A DNA stretch of 14,339 nt from a methanogenic archaeon (GTDB lineage: Archaea; Thermoplasmatota; Thermoplasmata; Methanomassiliicoccales; Methanomethylophilaceae). Location: positions 1-14,339 of the forward strand of contig CADAGG010000008.1 in NCBI GenBank assembly GCA_902787415.1, in the 5' to 3' direction. The translations under genes and the position numbers were made by a program. This document shows positions 7,054 through 14,007 of the stretch, piece by piece. The notes beneath the pieces were generated by a model. That model was not told the DNA's origin. It saw nothing but the letters and a program-made list of their open reading frames with translations, and searched no databases. Every line of letters starts with the position of its first letter. The first letter of the stretch is position 1.

Positions 7054-7971
7054 GTGGCGTTCTTGTTCAAAAACGGTGAACAGCTCTACAACGAGGGCCT
7101 CGACATGATCGGCCGGAGGGACTTCAGCGGAGCTAGGAAGAAATTCGTCGACGCGGTCCAGAAAGGATACGGCGCCGACGGCATGGCGGATGTCTACATC
7201 ACCATCCTCGACGTGGGGGCCAACCGCTCCAATATCGGAAGCTACAAGGCGCTCAGGAACGCCCTGGGCAACCTGAAGGTCGGCTCTTTCAAGTTCGGAC
7301 TGACCGACATCGATGTGAACGACCTCATCGCAGAGGTCGAGCTCGACATCAAGGAGATCGAGGCCAACAACCTCCCCGATTCCCTCTACAAGGAGAAGAG
7401 CGCGGCGCTCATCGCCTGCGCAGGGGAGTACATGGGCCGTATCGGCGAGAAGAACCTCAAACTCGACGAGATATTCAAGGGCACCACCGCCGCCACCGGC
7501 AGCAGGGAGGCCCTCATCCTCCAGGCCGAGGGATACTACGTGCTGGGAGAGGGCAGCGTGTCGGAGGACCCCAAGCTGGCCTCCGAGTACATGCAGATGT
7601 CCTACAACTTCCGCAAACAGCTGGGCGACAGCGGCGACCACGAGCTCAGGCTCGCGCAGAACTACGCCAGGTCCGCCAGGTGCTGGATCTGCGGCAGGCC
7701 CGCCAACGGCGAGGGCATCCACTTCCTGCCCATGAGGAGCTCCATCGCCCCCGTGTTCGCCAAGACCTCCGACGGGGAGATCGTCAAACCCTTCTCCGAT
7801 GACATACGCTCGATCTACGTCTGCGTCCCCTGCTACACCGCCATCTCGAACAGATCCGACGACATCTCCAGGGAATACTACGAGCGCGCCATGGCCGAGG
7901 TCCACGCCATCGAGGCCCGCCTCGAGGCGGAAATCGCCTCCGTGAGGTTCAGCGCATCCATGCACAGGTGA
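7054..7971 (+). CDS. Unrecognised TPR-like protein with a CxxC/CxxC zinc module, operon gene 1
   Basis: This 305-residue protein has no signal peptide or membrane segment and is predicted cytosolic. Residues 7-37 (NGEQLYNEGLDMIGRRDFSG and following) look like a TPR-type helical hairpin, and much of the rest is helical. A zinc-binding module is formed by CWIC (C210, C213) and CVPC (C257, C260), split by 43 residues, longer than a simple zinc ribbon. A helical tail ends the protein. The GTG start is supported by AAGGGA about 5 bases upstream. It begins the operon; its stop is four bases before the next gene, and AGGTGAT spanning the stop serves as that gene's ribosome site. I do not recognise a named family. 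Context suggests a partner of the SPFH protein; the function is unknown. Confidence 0.85.
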   Translation: MAFLFKNGEQLYNEGLDMIGRRDFSGARKKFVDAVQKGYGADGMADVYITILDVGANRSNIGSYKALRNALGNLKVGSFKFGLTDIDVNDLIAEVELDIKEIEANNLPDSLYKEKSAALIACAGEYMGRIGEKNLKLDEIFKGTTAATGSREALILQAEGYYVLGEGSVSEDPKLASEYMQMSYNFRKQLGDSGDHELRLAQNYARSARCWICGRPANGEGIHFLPMRSSIAPVFAKTSDGEIVKPFSDDIRSIYVCVPCYTAISNRSDDISREYYERAMAEVHAIEARLEAEIASVRFSASMHR

Positions 7972-7975
7972 TACG

Positions 7976-9514
7976 ATGGACGACATGATCGCACTCAGAT
8001 GCAAATACTGCGGGGCCCCGCTCGACGCCTCCGCCGTGAAGGAGGACAGCCCTTACATCACCTGCTCCAGCTGCGGTACCACCCAGCAGAAGATGGATGC
8101 CCGCGCCTACCTCGACCAGCTCATGGGACAGGTCCGCTCGTGGGTCAGCCAGGCCATGCCCGGAGGCATGTCCGCCGCCATGACCCAGAACGTCGACAGC
8201 GTGGCCAGGCACAACATCTTCATGACCAACTTCAAGCCGAAGGTCGACATGGAGTTCGCAGCCTACAAGTTCGGCATGAACAACCTGCTCTCCCAGCCCC
8301 TCATGGTGATGCCCTTCACCACCAGGAAGATCAACGTGAGCCACAGCTCCAACCAGGCCTTCGAGTTCGGCGCCAAGATGAACGAGATCTCCTCCCTGGC
8401 GGTCAGCGACGAGACCTCGAAGATCATGACCGAGGTCACCAAGGTCACCGACGCCTATGCGCTCCTGATCAACAACTGCGCCCTCATCAGCGAGGACAAG
8501 CCCGGCAGGTTCGCGCTCATGGCCAACAACTTCAGCCTGGCCGCCGCCGACTTCGGCCACATGGCCGACTACAGCCCGGCCCGCGACCGTTTCGAGGGCC
8601 TCGCGCAGCTCTGCAACGGCTGCGAGATGCTGATGAACGGCGACATCGCCTCCTCCCGCCCCCAGTTCGAATCCGGAAGGGACAAGCTGAAGGCATCCTC
8701 CGCCGCCGTGATGGGGAACATCAAGGTGGCCATCATGGGCCAGGCGGTCAACCAGGAGGCCAAGATGGCCGAGGTCCTGACCGAACTGACCGATTACGTT
8801 AACAGCATGGGCGGGACCAAGGAGATCTTCGACGCCGTCAGGCGCGTCTTCACCTTCCAGTATCCCGCCACCGGCAACTGGGCGTTCCTGCTCAACAACC
8901 ACGACCGCCTCGCCGAGGTTTTCGGCTACATGGCGGACTGCGTGAAGGCCAAGAGCGGTGCCGGCACCCTGCCCATCACCGCCGGCTCCGGGGACGTTCT
9001 CGTACCCTTCTGGCACATCGACCTGAAGTACAGTTTCCAGACCGGCTCGCTGTGGAAGAAGCACAGCGTGGAGGTCAGCGAGACCCTCCTGGTGCCGGCC
9101 GACTTCGTCATCGACGGGGACTGCCTCAGCTCCCCCCGGAACGCGGTCACCGACGTCTTCAGCGTCAAAGGTTCCAACGGACTCTTCGCCGGCCTCACCG
9201 GCAGCGAGACCAGCATCAGCGACTCCCAGGGACTGGGGAAGCTGGCGGACTCCGCGGCCCCCAACTCCGCAGGAGGGAGGAGGATCGTGGTCCCCCTCAG
9301 CACGAAGCGCGAGGCCGAACGCATCGCCGAGACCTACATCCAATGGATGTCCAAGAGCCTCGACAAACTCAAGCTCAGCAACCCCGACGTGAAGGAGCTC
9401 ATCTACATCCCCTTCGAGAGCGAGGGCAACAAACTTACGGTAAAACCGGAATTCGGTGTACTGACCCCCGCAAGGGTCAAGCGCACCGACCTCGGACAAC
9501 TGATCGTACTATGA
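7976..9514 (+). CDS. Zinc-ribbon protein of unknown function, operon gene 2
   Basis: This 512-residue protein starts with a compact TFIIB-like zinc ribbon (C9-x2-C12, C30-x2-C33, reading CKYCGAPLDASAVKEDSPYITCSSC across that span in part). A long helical region follows (about 45-330). A later, more beta-rich part contains VPFWHIDLKYSFQTGSLW, similar in style to the aromatic-rich segments after zinc ribbons in YdjG-like proteins. No transmembrane helix is evident. The ATG at 7976 follows AGGTGAT, which overlaps the previous stop; a second ATG three codons on is an alternative. It is 9 bases from the next gene. In Bacillus subtilis a zinc-ribbon protein, YdjG, sits beside the SPFH protein YdjI, so a parallel role at a membrane complex is a reasonable inference, but sequence equivalence is not established. 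Confidence 0.85.
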   Translation: MDDMIALRCKYCGAPLDASAVKEDSPYITCSSCGTTQQKMDARAYLDQLMGQVRSWVSQAMPGGMSAAMTQNVDSVARHNIFMTNFKPKVDMEFAAYKFGMNNLLSQPLMVMPFTTRKINVSHSSNQAFEFGAKMNEISSLAVSDETSKIMTEVTKVTDAYALLINNCALISEDKPGRFALMANNFSLAAADFGHMADYSPARDRFEGLAQLCNGCEMLMNGDIASSRPQFESGRDKLKASSAAVMGNIKVAIMGQAVNQEAKMAEVLTELTDYVNSMGGTKEIFDAVRRVFTFQYPATGNWAFLLNNHDRLAEVFGYMADCVKAKSGAGTLPITAGSGDVLVPFWHIDLKYSFQTGSLWKKHSVEVSETLLVPADFVIDGDCLSSPRNAVTDVFSVKGSNGLFAGLTGSETSISDSQGLGKLADSAAPNSAGGRRIVVPLSTKREAERIAETYIQWMSKSLDKLKLSNPDVKELIYIPFESEGNKLTVKPEFGVLTPARVKRTDLGQLIVL

Positions 9515-9523
9515 GGTATTGAA

Positions 9524-9901
9524 ATGGAAAACACAGGAAACGCATACAGGACCCGCCAGGCACTGGTGGGCGCATTCATCCTGATCGCAGCGGCCCTGGC
9601 CATCGTGGTCTACGGGGCCACCAACCTCGGCGCACTGGCGGCCGTGGGGATCTTCATCCTCGTGATGGGGGTCGGCATCGCGGCCATGTCGCTCATGTTC
9701 AGCGGCACCCCCGACAAGTTCGGACCCTCCGAGAGGGTCTACCGCCTGGTGGCCGGAGTGATCCTGGCGATCATCGGAGCGGTCCTGCTCCTCCACGTGT
9801 ACGGGGCCGCATGGTACATACTCGCAGCCGTCCTCCTCATCGGCATCGCCATACTGGGAGCCCTGACGGCAGTCTCCAACAGCAAGAAGGTAAAATACTG
9901 A
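9524..9901 (+). CDS. Small four-helix integral membrane protein, operon gene 3
   Basis: This 125-residue protein has four predicted membrane segments, roughly residues 14-33, 36-59, 74-93 and 97-117, connected by short loops. The N-terminus is short and polar, and the C-terminus (SNSKKVKY) is basic and so probably cytosolic. The loop between helices 2 and 3 (SGTPDKFGPSERVYR) is the only sizeable soluble part. A good ribosome site GAGGT (9513-9517) overlaps the previous stop. It may anchor the other operon products at the membrane. No family is recognised. Confidence 0.85.
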   Translation: MENTGNAYRTRQALVGAFILIAAALAIVVYGATNLGALAAVGIFILVMGVGIAAMSLMFSGTPDKFGPSERVYRLVAGVILAIIGAVLLLHVYGAAWYILAAVLLIGIAILGALTAVSNSKKVKY

Positions 9902-9910
9902 GGTGTGAAA

Positions 9911-10450
9911 ATGGGAAACGCACTCGAGAACAGCGCCGAGGCATCCATCGGCAAAAACAGGACCCTCATCGAGAGGATCCAGATGTACATCCCCATCTAC
10001 AGGGGCTACAAGCAGAAGAACCTCCGCAGGGACGAGGACCGTGCCATCAGGGACGTGGTGGCCAAGGTCCTGACCGCGGTCAAGAACGACCTCGCCAACG
10101 CCGCCAGGGCCACCCTCGGCGACGTAGAAGCCATGAGGGACATGGAGAGGGTCAGATCCAAGGTCGACAGGTACTGCACCGACGTCAAGAAGGCCGTCGC
10201 GGGATACAGCGGCGTCCACGCCTCCGTGAAGATCCTGGAGTCCGAGCTCGACAAGGTCATCGAGTGGGATGCCAACCTCATCGACGACGTGGAGCTTCTC
10301 AAGCAGCAGTCCGCCAAGATGCTGCAGGACATCGACGACAACCTGCCCATCAAATCCGACATGAGGATGATCGAGCAGACCGTCGACGAGATGATCAACA
10401 CCTTCCGCGAGAGGGACAACGTCATGAAGAACCTGGTAGAGGAGGAATGA
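9911..10450 (+). CDS. Helical coiled-coil protein, PspA/ESCRT-III-like candidate, operon gene 4
   Basis: This 179-residue protein appears entirely alpha-helical with long charged heptad-like stretches and no membrane segment. A short conserved-looking motif, YIPIYRGYKQKNLRRDEDR (residues 26-44), precedes the helices. GAGGTG (9900-9905) is a strong ribosome site, best spaced for ATG 9911; a GTG at 9905 would add two residues but lies on that site. It occupies the place that PspA (YdjF) holds beside SPFH YdjI in Bacillus, and its size and helical make-up would suit a membrane-binding helical polymer. I cannot align it with PspA or Snf7 by eye, so the comparison rests on context and composition. 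Its stop is two bases before the preferred start of the SPFH gene, with GGAGG just upstream. Confidence 0.8.
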   Translation: MGNALENSAEASIGKNRTLIERIQMYIPIYRGYKQKNLRRDEDRAIRDVVAKVLTAVKNDLANAARATLGDVEAMRDMERVRSKVDRYCTDVKKAVAGYSGVHASVKILESELDKVIEWDANLIDDVELLKQQSAKMLQDIDDNLPIKSDMRMIEQTVDEMINTFRERDNVMKNLVEEE

Positions 10451-10452
10451 AG

Positions 10453-11580
10453 ATGGCAATATTCGGATCCAACGGAGAGAAGAAGGAGAACGTGGTGTTC
10501 TGGAAGGACCAGGGTCCCGACGACATCATCTACGTCTCCAAGGACGACGACCTCAGGACCCTGACCTCGGTCACCGTCCCCGAGCACGCGGTCGCGATGT
10601 TCCTCAAGGACGGACAGCTCCAGGGAGTCCTGGAGCCCGGCAGGCACGTGATCACCTCCAACAACATCCCCTGGCTGACCGCCATCTACAACAAGGCGCT
10701 CGGATACAGGGACACCCCCTTCAAGGTATGGATCGTCTTCATCTCGCTGAAGATGTTCAACGGCAAATGGGGCATCAGGGGAATGATCAAGGCAGCCCCC
10801 GGCTACGAGGTCCCCATCACCCTGATGTCCAACGGAGAGTTCCAGTTCAGGATCTCCGACACCTCCGTGTTCTACACCCAGGTCCTCGGAGGAATGAAGT
10901 CCTACTCCACCGGAGACGTCAACGCCTTCATGAAGAGCTTCATCAACGAGCAGATCACCCAGCAGCTGTCCCAGCAGTACTACATGGACGTCATGCAGAA
11001 CCTGGAGAAGGCATCCTCCACCACCAAGATCCTCATCGACCCCTACTTCCAGCAGAGGGGTATCGAGCTGCTCTCACTGAAGATCAACGAGGTCTCCACC
11101 ACCGAGGAGGAGAAGAAGAAGGTCTTCGAGTATCTCCAGTTCTCCAGCGCCAACGGAGAGGCCTACAAGAGGTACGAGGTCATGGACAGGATGGCGGACG
11201 CCATCGGCAACTCCGAGGGAGGTGCGGCCATGGGTACCGGTATGCTCCTGTTCCCCCAGATGTACCAGCAGCTCCAGCAGCAGCCCGTCGCAGGCGTGCA
11301 GGCCCAGCAGGCGCAGGCCGCCCCCCAGGCACAGAAGGTCATGTGTCCCTTCTGCGGAGGCCTCAACGACTACCCCTACAAGTTCTGCGGCAACTGCGGA
11401 AAGCCCTCGCCCCAGATGCAGGCCCAGCAGACGCCCCAGCCCCAGCCCGTTCCCCAGCCGGCCGGACAGCCCGCAGGCGGCGCCCGCGCGTTCATGCGCT
11501 GCCCCTACTGCGGAGAGGACCTCAGCAGCCTGAAGAAGACCCCCAAGTTCTGCCCCTACTGCGCGGAAGAGCTTTCCTGA
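10453..11580 (+). CDS. SPFH-domain protein of the YdjI (virion core protein-like) type with two zinc ribbons, operon gene 5
   Basis: This 375-residue protein is predicted to form a membrane-associated scaffold. The SPFH (stomatin/prohibitin/flotillin/HflK) part matches the YdjI type: VPEHAVAMFLKDGQ (about 42-55), LEPGRHVITSNNIP (60-73), NGKWGIRG (103-110), then the helical second half with QQRGIELLSLKINEVS. Unlike most SPFH proteins there is no N-terminal membrane anchor. After residue 260 comes a Gln/Ala-rich linker, a zinc ribbon (C298, C301, C312, C315), a Pro/Gln-rich linker, and a second ribbon (C350, C353, C367, C370) at the C-terminus. ATG 10453 is preferred, 7 bases after GGAGG; ATG 10447, which overlaps the previous stop, is an in-frame alternative two codons earlier. 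In Bacillus YdjI works with PspA in membrane stress; the same theme is likely here. Confidence 0.92.
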   Translation: MAIFGSNGEKKENVVFWKDQGPDDIIYVSKDDDLRTLTSVTVPEHAVAMFLKDGQLQGVLEPGRHVITSNNIPWLTAIYNKALGYRDTPFKVWIVFISLKMFNGKWGIRGMIKAAPGYEVPITLMSNGEFQFRISDTSVFYTQVLGGMKSYSTGDVNAFMKSFINEQITQQLSQQYYMDVMQNLEKASSTTKILIDPYFQQRGIELLSLKINEVSTTEEEKKKVFEYLQFSSANGEAYKRYEVMDRMADAIGNSEGGAAMGTGMLLFPQMYQQLQQQPVAGVQAQQAQAAPQAQKVMCPFCGGLNDYPYKFCGNCGKPSPQMQAQQTPQPQPVPQPAGQPAGGARAFMRCPYCGEDLSSLKKTPKFCPYCAEELS

Positions 11581-11589
11581 AACCCTCCC

Positions 11590-11617
11590 GCCGGCCCTCC
11601 GGGGCCGGCATTATTTT
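11590..11617 (+). terminator. Hairpin terminator after the SPFH operon
   Basis: GCCGGCCC-TCCG-GGGCCGGC is a perfect 8-bp GC stem with a 4-base loop (11590-11609), followed by ATTATTTT. It begins 9 bases after the SPFH stop and ends 15 bases before the next ATG, marking the end of the five-gene operon. Confidence 0.7.
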
Positions 11618-11624
11618 CGATACC

Positions 11625-12443
11625 ATGGACGGACTTAGGCAGAAAGTCATCGCCATCGCCGAGGCGGCCGGCGACATCATGCTCACCGAGCAGGATGTGC
11701 ACGTCGACACCAAGGGCACCAAGGAGAACTACGTGACCTCCACCGACCTCAAGATCGAGAGGTTCCTGAGGAAGGAGCTCACCTCGCTCCTCCCGGGATC
11801 GGCGTTCATGGGCGAGGAGGACGGGACCTCCGGGGACAGTGCCGATCCGGACCGCCCCATGTGGGTGGTCGATCCCATCGACGGCACCGCCAACTACGTC
11901 CGGGGGATCCCCATGAGCGTGGTCTCCATAGCCCTTGTGAAAGGCTGCAAGCCGATCCTCGGAGTGGTCCGCCATCCCCGTCTGGACGAGACGTTCTCGG
12001 CCGCTGAGGGTGAAGGTGCCTTCCTCAACGGGAAGCCCCTGCACGTCTCCGAGCGCACCCGCGAGCACTGCATGGTGTGCACCGCCTGGTCCTGCTACAA
12101 CAAGACCCGCGCCGGCCTCTGCTTCGACGTGTCCCAGACCCTCTACGGAATCTGCGAGGACATCCGCAGGATCGGCACCGCCGCCTACGAGCTGTGTCTC
12201 CTCGCCAAGGGTTCCTGCGACCTCTACTTCGAGGCCTTCCTGGCCCCCTGGGACTTCTCCGCCGCGGCCTGCATCCTGAGGGAGGCGGGAGGCTGCATCA
12301 TCACCTCCTCCGGCGATCTCGACTGCACCCGTCCGAGCATCGTCCTCGCCGCCAACGGCACCGGGAACCTGGAGTTCCTGAAGAACGTCGTGAGAGAGGC
12401 GCTCGCACGCCACCCGGAAGCAAAAATAAATATTGGCTTCTGA
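11625..12443 (+). CDS. Inositol monophosphatase / fructose-1,6-bisphosphatase family phosphatase
   Basis: This 272-residue cytosolic enzyme belongs to the metal-dependent phosphatase family. The metal-binding motifs are complete: GEE (63-65), WVVDPIDGTAN (80-90) and APWDFSAAA (207-215, D210). In archaea such proteins can hydrolyse inositol phosphate, fructose 1,6-bisphosphate or both, so the substrate cannot be fixed from sequence. The ATG fits the family N-terminus (M-x-x-L...A..AG). No ribosome site precedes it, and the upstream 44 bases hold the operon's hairpin with no TATA box at the proper distance, so how it is expressed is unclear. The last codons contain the A/T-rich promoter of apt, and the gap to apt is 14 bases. 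Confidence 0.93.
   Translation: MDGLRQKVIAIAEAAGDIMLTEQDVHVDTKGTKENYVTSTDLKIERFLRKELTSLLPGSAFMGEEDGTSGDSADPDRPMWVVDPIDGTANYVRGIPMSVVSIALVKGCKPILGVVRHPRLDETFSAAEGEGAFLNGKPLHVSERTREHCMVCTAWSCYNKTRAGLCFDVSQTLYGICEDIRRIGTAAYELCLLAKGSCDLYFEAFLAPWDFSAAACILREAGGCIITSSGDLDCTRPSIVLAANGTGNLEFLKNVVREALARHPEAKINIGF
12424..12434 (+). promoter_or_regulatory. TATA box of apt, inside the end of the phosphatase gene
   Basis: AAATAAATATT stands out within GC-rich coding sequence, where it encodes the phosphatase C-terminus (KINIGF). Its centre is about 29 bases before the apt ATG, predicting a leaderless apt mRNA. No ribosome site is seen before apt, in agreement. Confidence 0.6.
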
Positions 12444-12457
12444 CGCTACTGGACTTC

Positions 12458-12988
12458 ATGGCAAAGCAGCTCAGCGACTTCGTCACCACCATCCCCGACT
12501 TCCCCAAGCCCGGGATCATGTTCAGGGACATCACCACCATCATCCAGAGCCCCGAGGGATTCAAGATGGCCGTCGACCAGCTCTGCGAGAGGCTCAAAGG
12601 ACTCGACTTCGACTACGTGGTCGGCAGCGAATCCAGGGGATTCATCTTCGGAGCGCCCGTCGCCTACGCCCTCGGCAAGGGATTCGTCCTCGCCAGGAAG
12701 AAGGGGAAACTCCCCAGGGAGTGCATCTCCGAGACCTACGACCTCGAGTACGGACAGGCGACCCTCGAGATGCACCTCGACTCGTTCCCCAAGGGAGCGA
12801 GGATCGTCATCATCGACGACCTCATCGCCACCGGCGGAACCACCAAGGCCATCTGCAACATGATCGAGAAGCTCGGCGGAAAGATCCTCAAGATCGGATT
12901 CGTCATGGAGCTCGAGGGTTTCAAGGCGAAGGACACCGTCCTCAAGGACTACGACGTCTTCAGCCTCATCAGCTACCCCGGCGCATAA
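12458..12988 (+). CDS. apt: Adenine phosphoribosyltransferase
   Basis: This 176-residue enzyme salvages adenine: adenine plus PRPP gives AMP and diphosphate. The N-terminus has FVTTIPDFPKPGIMFRDIT, the family start. ARKKGKLP (79-86) is the APRT substrate loop motif. The PRPP-binding motif VIIDDLIATGGTTK covers 117-130. VVGSESRGFIFGAPVA (54-69) is also typical. Length matches bacterial APRT (about 170-180). It has no Shine-Dalgarno site; a TATA-like element in the preceding gene predicts a leaderless mRNA. The gene ends in the only TAA stop in the window and is followed by a hairpin terminator. Archaeal paralogues with similar motifs can act on hypoxanthine or guanine, but the RKKGKLP loop favours adenine. 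Confidence 0.93.
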   Translation: MAKQLSDFVTTIPDFPKPGIMFRDITTIIQSPEGFKMAVDQLCERLKGLDFDYVVGSESRGFIFGAPVAYALGKGFVLARKKGKLPRECISETYDLEYGQATLEMHLDSFPKGARIVIIDDLIATGGTTKAICNMIEKLGGKILKIGFVMELEGFKAKDTVLKDYDVFSLISYPGA

Positions 12989-12995
12989 ACTCCAA

Positions 12996-13022
12996 GGGGG
13001 CGGTGCCCCCATCCACTTTTTT
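12996..13022 (+). terminator. Hairpin terminator after apt
   Basis: GGGGGC-GGT-GCCCCC (12996-13010), followed by ATCCAC and TTTTTT (13017-13022), starts 8 bases after the apt stop. It resembles a bacterial intrinsic terminator and also fits archaeal oligo-T termination. Confidence 0.75.
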
Positions 13023-13054
13023 ACAGGGCTTTCGGGTATCCAGGCTCGGAATTG

Positions 13055-13064
13055 GTTATATAAT
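13055..13064 (+). promoter_or_regulatory. TATA box of the 294-residue gene
   Basis: GTTATATAAT is a good archaeal TATA box in the 108-base gap after apt. Transcription would begin near 13085, leaving a leader of about 12 bases before ATG 13097 and no ribosome site. Confidence 0.65.
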
Positions 13065-13096
13065 CTGTACGTATTGTCCCGTCCCGGGATGCATAT

Positions 13097-13981
13097 ATGC
13101 AGGATGTTCACGAGAACCTCTATGCGGAAATAATGTCCATGGCCTCCGTTTTCGAGAGGATGGACTGCCACAACTCCGCCAACTACATGAGAAAAAGACT
13201 CGACAACGGGTTCCTCTCCGGTGCGCTGAGGAGCCTCTATTCCGACGCCAGGACCGTCAGGTTCGCAGGCGACATCAGCGGCCTCGACCAGCGCCTCATC
13301 GGCGGCATGAGGAAATCCGCCGTATCGGCCCTCAACCTCCTCTCCGAGAGGATCGCCGCCCAGCCCGGCAAGAAGGCCAAGTACCGCCAGATCGGCATGA
13401 TGCCCTACGACATCGAGCGCGCATGGTTCATGAACCGCTTCAACGCCGACGTCGAGAGGATCAGGGAGAAGATGCCCAGGCCCATCGACGACCCCGAGAA
13501 GTACCTCAGGCTTGTCTTCAAACTTTACACCTCCTTCATGCAGAACGTCCACCGCCCCTACGCGGAACTCTACAGGACCTTCATGAAGAACCTGCTCGGC
13601 AGCAACTGCAGGGACGTCGGAACGCTCATCGAGGAGAACTTCTCCATGGACTCCGTCTTCCTGGTCAACGGAAAGGCGGTCTCCGACATCCGCTGGCTCC
13701 GCAGGATGTACAGGGAGAAGAGGTACACCCTCAAGGGCGACACCGTCTCCTTCGACGGCGTCGACGGCATGCCCAGGCTCACCTACACCCTGTGGGAGCT
13801 CATGGTCATCATACTGTTCATGCAGAGGAAAGTCCTGCTGCTCTGTTCGATGTTCTGTCTCATCGACATCGAGAAGATCAGGCAGGTGGCCGAGGCCTGG
13901 ACCGAACTGCCCAGGAAGGACTCCAACTACGCGGCCAACCTTAACAAGGTGAACTCCGTCAGGCTCAGGGCCACAATCTGA
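13097..13981 (+). CDS. Hypothetical protein, 294 residues
   Basis: I do not recognise this protein. It is mostly alpha-helical, basic, and rich in Arg and Met, without a signal peptide. A hydrophobic stretch near residues 233-258 (LTYTLWELMVIILFMQRKVL and on) could be a buried helix pair or a membrane segment. No CxxC zinc motif, Walker A or nuclease motif is visible. Codon use is like that of its neighbours, so it appears native. It has its own TATA box and lies between the apt terminator and galM; its stop overlaps the likely galM promoter. An ATG at 13089 is out of frame and would not encode this product. Confidence 0.8.
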   Translation: MQDVHENLYAEIMSMASVFERMDCHNSANYMRKRLDNGFLSGALRSLYSDARTVRFAGDISGLDQRLIGGMRKSAVSALNLLSERIAAQPGKKAKYRQIGMMPYDIERAWFMNRFNADVERIREKMPRPIDDPEKYLRLVFKLYTSFMQNVHRPYAELYRTFMKNLLGSNCRDVGTLIEENFSMDSVFLVNGKAVSDIRWLRRMYREKRYTLKGDTVSFDGVDGMPRLTYTLWELMVIILFMQRKVLLLCSMFCLIDIEKIRQVAEAWTELPRKDSNYAANLNKVNSVRLRATI

Positions 13982-13986
13982 TATAA
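13979..13986 (+). promoter_or_regulatory. Candidate TATA box of galM, overlapping the previous stop codon
   Basis: TGATATAA begins with the stop codon of the 294-residue gene. Its centre is about 25 bases before the galM ATG, the spacing expected for a leaderless transcript. Confidence 0.45.
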
Positions 13987-14007
13987 CCCCAAGGGGTACG
14001 GGCATTC

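Noticed and set aside
7949..9499. A 516-codon open frame on the minus strand opposite operon gene 2, and a similar one at 7027-8004
   Set aside because: Both are antisense shadows of zinc-module genes supported by ribosome sites, tight spacing and CxxC motifs. The shadow products are low-complexity.
9811..10452. Upstream in-frame extension of the SPFH gene
   Set aside because: The extension overlaps gene 4 in another frame and reads as Arg/Gln/His-rich nonsense. GGAGG before ATG 10453 and SPFH homology mark the real start.
10728..11624. Upstream in-frame extension of the phosphatase
   Set aside because: It is out-of-frame translation of the SPFH gene. The family N-terminus begins at ATG 11625.
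13986..13997. ACCCC-AA-GGGGT palindrome before galM
   Set aside because: The 2-base loop is too tight for the full stem, no T run follows, and it lies between a probable TATA box and the galM start, so I do not call a terminator.
12446..14005. A 519-codon minus-strand open frame spanning apt and the 294-residue gene
   Set aside because: It crosses a terminator and a promoter of plus-strand genes, and its product has no domain. It is a compositional artefact.
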